Assembly: GCA_937894105.1 (NCBI GenBank)
Contig: CALCTI010000535.1
Location: forward strand, 1 to 9,362
From: an uncultured cyanobacterium
GTDB lineage: Bacteria; Cyanobacteriota; Cyanobacteriia; CACIAM-69d
Length of the DNA: 9,362 nt
Direction: 5' to 3'
Shown here: positions 5,462 through 9,362 of the stretch, one piece after another
Numbering within the stretch: the stretch's first letter is position 1
Layout of the letters: every line of letters begins with the position of its first letter
Notes under the pieces: generated by a model
What the model saw: only the letters and a program-made list of their open reading frames with translations
Database searches by the model: none
What the model was told of the DNA's origin: nothing
Position numbers and translations under genes: made by a program

Positions 5462-8284
5462 CTAGGACGCTGCGGTTTCAGCGGTGGCTGGTTTGGTTTT
5501 AGTGGACTGGGGGACGGGCGATCCCTTGGTGGTGGTCTTAGTTGCTTTGGCGGCCGCCTTAGCTTTTGTGCCAGTGGCTGCCTTTGCAGTGGTTGCTTTA
5601 GCGGCGGTTTTTCTGGTCGTGGATTTCGCCGCAGTTTTAGTGGTTGTGGACTTTTTGGCGGTTGTCTTTTTGGCAGTGGTTTTCTTGGCAGTGGTTTTCT
5701 TTTTCGCCGTAGTTTTCTTGCGCCCGCCCTTCTTGGTGGCTGCTTTCGCCTCTAGCAGGGCGATCGCCTGTTCCATGGTCAACTCTTCCGGCGTTTGATC
5801 CTCTGCTAACCCCGCATTAATTTTGCTGTGTTGCACGTAGATGCCATAGGGCCCCTTGTAAATATTGACGGGCTCATTATCTTCCGGGTGCGGTCCCAAC
5901 TCCCGCAGGGGAGCTTTTTTGCGACCCCGACCCGCTTTGGGCTGGGCCAACAACTCCAGTGCCCGCTCAAAAGTAATGGTGGTCACGTCATCGTCGCCTT
6001 TAATGGACCGATAATCTTTGCCATCCTTGCCCTGGTCGTGAACCACGTAAGGGCCAAACCGACCCAGACTCGCCTTCACGGACTTACCCGTTTCCGGATG
6101 CTCACCTAATAACCGGGGCAGCGCTAACAGCCCCACGGATAACTCCACTGTCACCTTGTCCGGCGTCACACCCTTGGGTAACGAGGCCCGCTTAGGCTTG
6201 GGCACTTCCTCGGTCACTTCCCCCAGCTGCACATAGGGACCATACTGCCCCGTCAGCACGTAAATTGCCTCGCCCGTTTCCGGGTGCAGCCCCAAGGCAT
6301 CTGGCCCCTCGGTCTTCTGGCGGATAACTTCCTGAATTTGCTCGACGGTAACATCCGCCGGATTTAGGGTAACCGGCAGGGACGCGCGCACCATTTCCCC
6401 CTCATGCTCTACTTCCGCATAGGCTCCATAACGCCCGATGCGAATTTTTGCCCCCAGGTCATCAAACTCTAGGGTCCGCGCTTCGGAGGGATCAATATTG
6501 TCCTGGCGCACTTGTACCTGGTTGGCCAAGCCGTCGTCGCCGCGATAAAAGCTCCCTAAGTAGGGCAACCAATTGGTCTTACCCACGGCAATATCATCCA
6601 GGGTCTGCTCCATCCGCGCCGTGAAATGGAGATCCACCAGATCGGAAAAATGATTTTCCAGCAGCCCCGTCACCGCAAACGCCGTGAAAGATGGAATCAA
6701 CGCATTGCGGTCCAGGTTGGCATAGCCGCGATCAATGATAGTGCTGATAATGCTGGCGTAGGTGCTGGGGCGACCGATGCCTTCTTTTTCTAACTGCTTC
6801 ACCAGTGCCGCTTCCGTAAATCGCGCTGGCGGTTGGGTCTCGTGCCCGATCGCCTCCAAGGTTTTACAAGGAGCCTCGTCGCCCACCTTTAAATTGGGCA
6901 GTAGCACCTCTTGGTTTTCTATCGCCGCATCGGGATCATCGGAGCCTTCAACATAAGCCCGGAAAAAGCCGGGGAAATCAATGCGCTTACCGGTGGACCG
7001 AAACTCAGCGTTGTCCGCCGTAATGGTCATGGTGATATTGGTTTGGCGAGCATCAGCCATTTGACAGGCCACCGTGCGCTTCCAAATTAGGTCATACAGC
7101 TTAAACTCGCGATCGCTCAATCCCGTTTCCTGAGGCGTGCGGAAGGTACTACCCGACGGACGGATGGCCTCGTGGGCTTCCTGGGCTCCCTTGGATTTGG
7201 TGGCATACTGGCGCGGTTTGGGACTTAAATAGTCCTTGCCGTATTTCTGCTCCACGCAGGAACGGGACGCGGCGATCGCCTGACTGGATAAATGGGTGGA
7301 GTCCGTCCGCATATAGGTGATGTAGCCCTGCTCGTACAGGCGCTGGGCTGTGCGCATGGTATCCCGCGCCGACAGTCGCAGCTTCCGGTTCGATTCCTGC
7401 TGCAACGTGGACGTGGTAAATGGCGGGGCGGGGCGACGGATATTGGGACGCTCATCCAGGGAAGACACTGTCCAGGGAGCGTGGGCAGCCAGGCGATCGC
7501 GCAATGCCTCCGCCTCTTCCTGATTCAACAGAACAACTTTTTTACCCTTAGCCACCTTTCCGGTAGCCTCATCAAAATCACTACCGGTGGCCAGCTTTTT
7601 ACCGTCCAGGGTGACCAGTTTCGCCTCAAAAGTCTTCTCCTTAACAGGATCCGACGCCAACGCCGCCTTCAAATCCCAATAGCTACCTCGCTTAAACGCT
7701 CGACGTTCCCGCTCTCGCATCACCAACAGCCGCACCGCCACCGACTGCACTCGCCCTGCCGACAGCCCCGCCGCAATTTTCTTCCACAGCAGCGGTGACA
7801 GGGTATAGCCCACCAACCGATCCAAAATCCGTCGCGTTTCCTGGGCATGCACCAGGTTCGTATCCACTTCGCGGCAATTGGCGATCGCCTGTTGAATCGC
7901 CTCTTCCGTAATTTCGTGAAACACCATTCGCTTCACCGGCACCTTCGGCTTCAGCACCTCCAGCAAATGCCAGCTAATACTTTCCCCCTCCCGGTCTTCG
8001 TCAGTGGCCAACACCAACTCATCGGCAGTTTTCAGGGCTTCTTTCAGCTCCTTCACCACCTTCTTCTTATCCTTCGGCACCACGTACAGGGGGTCAAACC
8101 CCTCTTCCACGTTCACCCCAAGTTGTGCCCATGACTCCTTCTTTACTTTGGAAGGAATTTCACTGGCAGAGCGAGGAAGATCTCGAACGTGCCCCATGGA
8201 TGCCGTCACTTTATAGCCACGGGGAAGAAAATTTTTGATTGTTTTCGCTTTGGTCGGAGATTCAACGATAACAAGAGTGGTCAT
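5462..8284 (-). CDS. topA: DNA topoisomerase I (type IA, omega protein)
   Basis: TopA relaxes negatively supercoiled DNA behind polymerases by cutting one strand through a 5'-phosphotyrosine link. The 940-residue protein opens with a Toprim domain: LVIVESPTKAKTI with the catalytic Glu at residue 8, and the Mg-binding TDEDREGE at 94-101. The core carries ETRRILDRLVGY (149-160), LSAGRVQS (174-181) and the active-site tyrosine at 324 in ITYMRTDS, then EGIGRPSTYA near 501-510. There are no C-terminal Cys4 zinc fingers as in E. coli. Instead there are four copies of a repeat with G-x-(Y/F)-G-x-Y (about 611-637, 664-689, 726-751 and 796-821), three of them starting LGxHPE. A basic Lys/Thr/Ala tail follows from about 848 to the end. 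This matches the cyanobacterial and actinobacterial style of TopA. The start at 8284 gives the expected N-terminus but has no clear Shine-Dalgarno sequence. rsmA follows 49 bp downstream. Confidence 0.97.
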   Translation of the reverse strand: MTTLVIVESPTKAKTIKNFLPRGYKVTASMGHVRDLPRSASEIPSKVKKESWAQLGVNVEEGFDPLYVVPKDKKKVVKELKEALKTADELVLATDEDREGESISWHLLEVLKPKVPVKRMVFHEITEEAIQQAIANCREVDTNLVHAQETRRILDRLVGYTLSPLLWKKIAAGLSAGRVQSVAVRLLVMRERERRAFKRGSYWDLKAALASDPVKEKTFEAKLVTLDGKKLATGSDFDEATGKVAKGKKVVLLNQEEAEALRDRLAAHAPWTVSSLDERPNIRRPAPPFTTSTLQQESNRKLRLSARDTMRTAQRLYEQGYITYMRTDSTHLSSQAIAASRSCVEQKYGKDYLSPKPRQYATKSKGAQEAHEAIRPSGSTFRTPQETGLSDREFKLYDLIWKRTVACQMADARQTNITMTITADNAEFRSTGKRIDFPGFFRAYVEGSDDPDAAIENQEVLLPNLKVGDEAPCKTLEAIGHETQPPARFTEAALVKQLEKEGIGRPSTYASIISTIIDRGYANLDRNALIPSFTAFAVTGLLENHFSDLVDLHFTARMEQTLDDIAVGKTNWLPYLGSFYRGDDGLANQVQVRQDNIDPSEARTLEFDDLGAKIRIGRYGAYAEVEHEGEMVRASLPVTLNPADVTVEQIQEVIRQKTEGPDALGLHPETGEAIYVLTGQYGPYVQLGEVTEEVPKPKRASLPKGVTPDKVTVELSVGLLALPRLLGEHPETGKSVKASLGRFGPYVVHDQGKDGKDYRSIKGDDDVTTITFERALELLAQPKAGRGRKKAPLRELGPHPEDNEPVNIYKGPYGIYVQHSKINAGLAEDQTPEELTMEQAIALLEAKAATKKGGRKKTTAKKKTTAKKTTAKKTTAKKSTTTKTAAKSTTRKTAAKATTAKAATGTKAKAAAKATKTTTKGSPVPQSTKTKPATAETAAS
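5657..5716. repeat. 15-bp tandem repeats encoding the KKTTA tail of TopA
   Basis: GGCAGTGGTTTTCTT occurs twice head to tail without mismatch (5672-5686 and 5687-5701), with decayed copies on both sides. In the topA frame each unit encodes KKTTA, building the histone-H1-like tail. The same DNA read on the plus strand gives a false hydrophobic reading frame (5484-5798). Repeats like this expand and contract by slippage, so tail length may vary between close relatives. Confidence 0.8.
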
Positions 8285-8640
8285 GGAGCCGTGGCTGGTA
8301 AAAGATAACCGGGTAACAGGGATGCTCTGGAGATAGTTCGTTAAGGAACTTGTGAGCGGGAGAGAGGTGTCTGAAACGTTTCAAAGAAAATTTGAACAGA
8401 CTAGTGGCCAAAGATCAGGGATAAAGGTTGTAAATGTCGAGTTGATGGGCACTGAATGGGTCAAGTGGTGGGACGTTTTTGAGCTTGGAGTAACGCGCCT
8501 TTTAAATCTGAATTTTAAAGTTCTAGATATAGGGTAGTTAATCTTTCCAAAGATTGCCGTTAACGTTTTACCTTTGCTTGGACTCTAGCCCACATCCCCC
8601 TGGATCCGTCAACTACTTGTTTTGAACTTAGCAATGTTTT
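8285..8640 (-). promoter_or_regulatory. topA upstream region with several palindromes
   Basis: No convincing gene lies here. Reading leftward to topA, it holds AATCTTT-CC-AAAGATT (8540-8555), an AT-rich block with TAAAAT- and TATAT-like -10 candidates (about 8510-8530), the overlapping inverted repeat TTCAAA-N5-TTTGAA (8380-8396), and the perfect 12-mer TGAAACGTTTCA (8372-8383). The topA promoter is probably in this block, but I cannot match a good -35 to any -10. No clear Shine-Dalgarno sequence precedes the topA ATG. A 61-codon plus-strand frame (8352-8537, GTG start) is probably chance. Confidence 0.4.
8372..8383. promoter_or_regulatory. Perfect 12-bp palindrome TGAAACGTTTCA
   Basis: This self-complementary site with a central CG stands 87 bases before the topA start and overlaps a second inverted repeat (8380-8396). 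Palindromes with a central CG flanked by A and T runs resemble operators of the LacI/GalR family. That likeness is the only basis for the call, and no such regulator gene is in view. Confidence 0.3.
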
Positions 8641-8670
8641 TACCGGGTACCGGATGGGTAAAGACCGAAT

Positions 8671-8707
8671 TTTTCAGGGGCGGTAGACGGGCGATCGCCC
8701 CTGAAAA
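8671..8707. repeat. Perfect 12-bp hairpin with an embedded HIP1 palindrome
   Basis: TTTTCAGGGGCG (8671-8682) pairs perfectly with CGCCCCTGAAAA (8696-8707) around a 13-base loop. The loop and right arm also contain the self-complementary GGGCGATCGCCC (8690-8701), an extended HIP1 site that would compete with the long stem. Because T residues are on the 5' arm and A residues on the 3' arm, neither strand ends in a U run, so this is not a standard intrinsic terminator. Confidence 0.7.
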
Positions 8708-8760
8708 CAAGCAAGCAGGATTTGCGTAAGTACTGTAGATACTAAATCTGCCCTATTGGT

Positions 8761-8779
8761 TTCGCCAACGCTTCGCCAA
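8761..8779. repeat. Short direct repeat TTCGCCAA
   Basis: Two exact copies of TTCGCCAA (8761-8768 and 8772-8779) are separated by CGC. The surrounding wording resembles short repeated motifs common in cyanobacterial intergenic DNA (GGCGAAGC-type), recalled from memory only. A near-copy of the left-edge repeat starts two bases further right. Confidence 0.5.
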
Positions 8780-8930
8780 TGACAAGCTCAGCGATCGCTG
8801 GCTGCTGTCCCGTCGATTAATGAGGTGACTGTACGATGGAGCATCGTTAAAGCCATTGGAGAGTGCATTTTTAACGGCGAGCGGATGTGCGATGGCGCTG
8901 ATGGATTAGTGGGAGGGGCGATCGCGAGGA

Positions 8931-9028
8931 GTTACACCAATTCTTCCAAGTAGAAAGACGTTGAATACCTAATAAAACTAACTTTCAAAGGCATTTTACG
9001 TCGCTCTAATTTAGGGAATTGGTGTTAC
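8931..9028. mobile_element. Possible MITE-like element with 13-bp terminal inverted repeats
   Basis: GTTACACCAATTC (8931-8943) and GAATTGGTGTTAC (9016-9028) are inverted copies matching at 12 of 13 positions and enclose 72 bases of AT-rich DNA without a reading frame. The size (98 bp) and structure suit a miniature inverted-repeat element. Its right end supplies stop codons to the minus-strand frame that enters from the right edge. I see no target-site duplication next to the repeats, so it may instead be a large imperfect stem-loop, such as a terminator-like 3' structure. Confidence 0.4.
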
Positions 9029-9362
9029 ACAACGGTGATGGCGCAGTCGATACCCTGTTTTGCGTCGGTTTCTAGGTAACTTCTGCTTTTCACAGCCCCA
9101 CTTTTGGAGACTGAGCTCCGGTGAAAAATCAATGGTCCATAGGTTGAGGGGATCTTGTTTTTCTTGCCCCTGGTAAAGATCCAGAGCCTGGGCTAGCGGT
9201 GTTTGATCCCCGTCGCGATTATGGGCACTTTTCAACATTAAGAGTTGGGGCTGGGGTTTCTCCCCCTGGAGCGAAAACTGCCGTTGCCATTCGTAGGCGA
9301 TCGCCACCGTTCCTCGCACTTCCGCATAGGTTTCAATTTCAGTGACCACCAGGACAGGATGG
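9011..9362 (-). CDS. Unrecognised protein, C-terminal part, possibly truncated
   Basis: The frame is open to the right edge, so the true start is probably outside the window; the internal GTG at 9347-9349 is only the first possible start inside it, and HPVLV precedes it. About 117 residues are visible. The first 85 or so look like real protein, with a beta-rich start (VLVVTEIETYAEVRGTVAIA), then EWQRQF and a polar stretch. The last 30 are Arg/Lys/His-rich with little conserved look, and the final CVTPIP comes from the inverted-repeat end at 9016-9028. The last part of the gene may therefore be lost or frameshifted. A different minus-strand frame (9025-9192) ends more naturally in YLETDAKQGIDCAITVV. 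A HIP1 octamer sits inside the frame (9297-9304). I do not recognise the family and assign no function. Confidence 0.35.
   Translation of the reverse strand, partial: HPVLVVTEIETYAEVRGTVAIAYEWQRQFSLQGEKPQPQLLMLKSAHNRDGDQTPLAQALDLYQGQEKQDPLNLWTIDFSPELSLQKWGCEKQKLPRNRRKTGYRLRHHRCVTPIP

Larger units (their letters stand above)
8641..9010. other. Repeat-rich intergenic region without a recognisable gene
   Basis: I find no supportable coding sequence here. It holds a HIP1-containing hairpin (8671-8707), a direct repeat TTCGCCAA-CGC-TTCGCCAA (8761-8779), a near-copy of the left-edge repeat (8781-8793), an inverted repeat ACGATG-GAG-CATCGT (8833-8847), three HIP1 octamers (8691, 8791, 8918) and most of a possible MITE-like element starting at 8931. 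The density of short repeats is typical of decayed or mobile-element-derived cyanobacterial spacer DNA. Confidence 0.5.

Noticed and set aside
5484..5798. Plus-strand frame of 104 codons that looks like a very hydrophobic membrane protein
   Set aside because: It is the antisense shadow of the Lys/Thr/Ala-rich TopA tail: AAG, ACC and GCC codons read backwards give Leu/Val/Phe and Ala/Val.
7292..7798. Plus-strand frame of 168 codons inside topA
   Set aside because: It is antisense to the TopA core, including the active-site region, and its Gln/His/Arg-rich composition is typical of a shadow frame.
8335..8350. AGTTC-N6-GAACT as a LexA-type box upstream of topA
   Set aside because: The arm order and spacing do not fit the LexA sites I know, and five-base arms arise often by chance.
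8352..8537. Plus-strand 61-codon frame with a GTG start, divergent from topA
   Set aside because: An AAGGA lies only four bases before the GTG, the product matches nothing I know, and palindromes run through the frame. It could be a small gene, but sequence alone does not support it.
8671..8707. Hairpin considered as an intrinsic terminator
   Set aside because: The T run is on the 5' arm and the A run on the 3' arm on both strands, so no U tract follows the stem.
8285..9010. CRISPR array or tRNA gene in the long non-coding stretch
   Set aside because: The repeats are short, differ from one another and are not evenly spaced, and I saw no tRNA-like T-arm (GGTTCGAATCC type) on either strand.

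Overview
This window is from a cyanobacterium. Three things point there. The largest gene is a ChlH-type magnesium chelatase subunit with the cyanobacterial N-terminus. The TopA protein lacks zinc fingers and ends in a Lys/Thr/Ala-rich tail. By eye there are about sixteen copies of the octamer GCGATCGC (HIP1) in 9.4 kb, where chance would give far fewer than one. HIP1 this dense argues against marine picocyanobacteria, but I cannot name a genus.

Layout, left to right: a short non-coding edge (1-121); a strong symmetrical hairpin terminator (122-166); chlH on the minus strand (221-4339); a 200-bp gap with a good ribosome binding site and operator-like inverted repeats (4340-4539); rsmA/ksgA on the minus strand (4540-5412); a 49-bp gap holding a 15-bp tandem duplication; topA on the minus strand (5462-8284); about 730 bp without a convincing gene (8285-9010), holding palindromes, a HIP1-containing hairpin, short direct repeats and a possible small MITE-like element (8931-9028); and finally the 3' part of an unrecognised minus-strand reading frame that runs off the right edge and ends inside that element.

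Transcription of the three complete genes runs right to left: topA, rsmA, chlH, then the terminator. topA and rsmA are close enough to be co-transcribed. chlH has room for its own promoter, but I see no intrinsic terminator between rsmA and chlH, so read-through is possible. The genes act in separate processes: DNA supercoiling, 16S rRNA maturation, and the first committed step of chlorophyll synthesis. They do not form a pathway.

I did not find a convincing undescribed system. The core is ordinary housekeeping and photosynthesis DNA. The items most worth a second look are the repeat-rich region right of topA with the possible element truncating the edge gene, the repeat-built insertion in ChlH, and the inverted repeat over a candidate chlH promoter.
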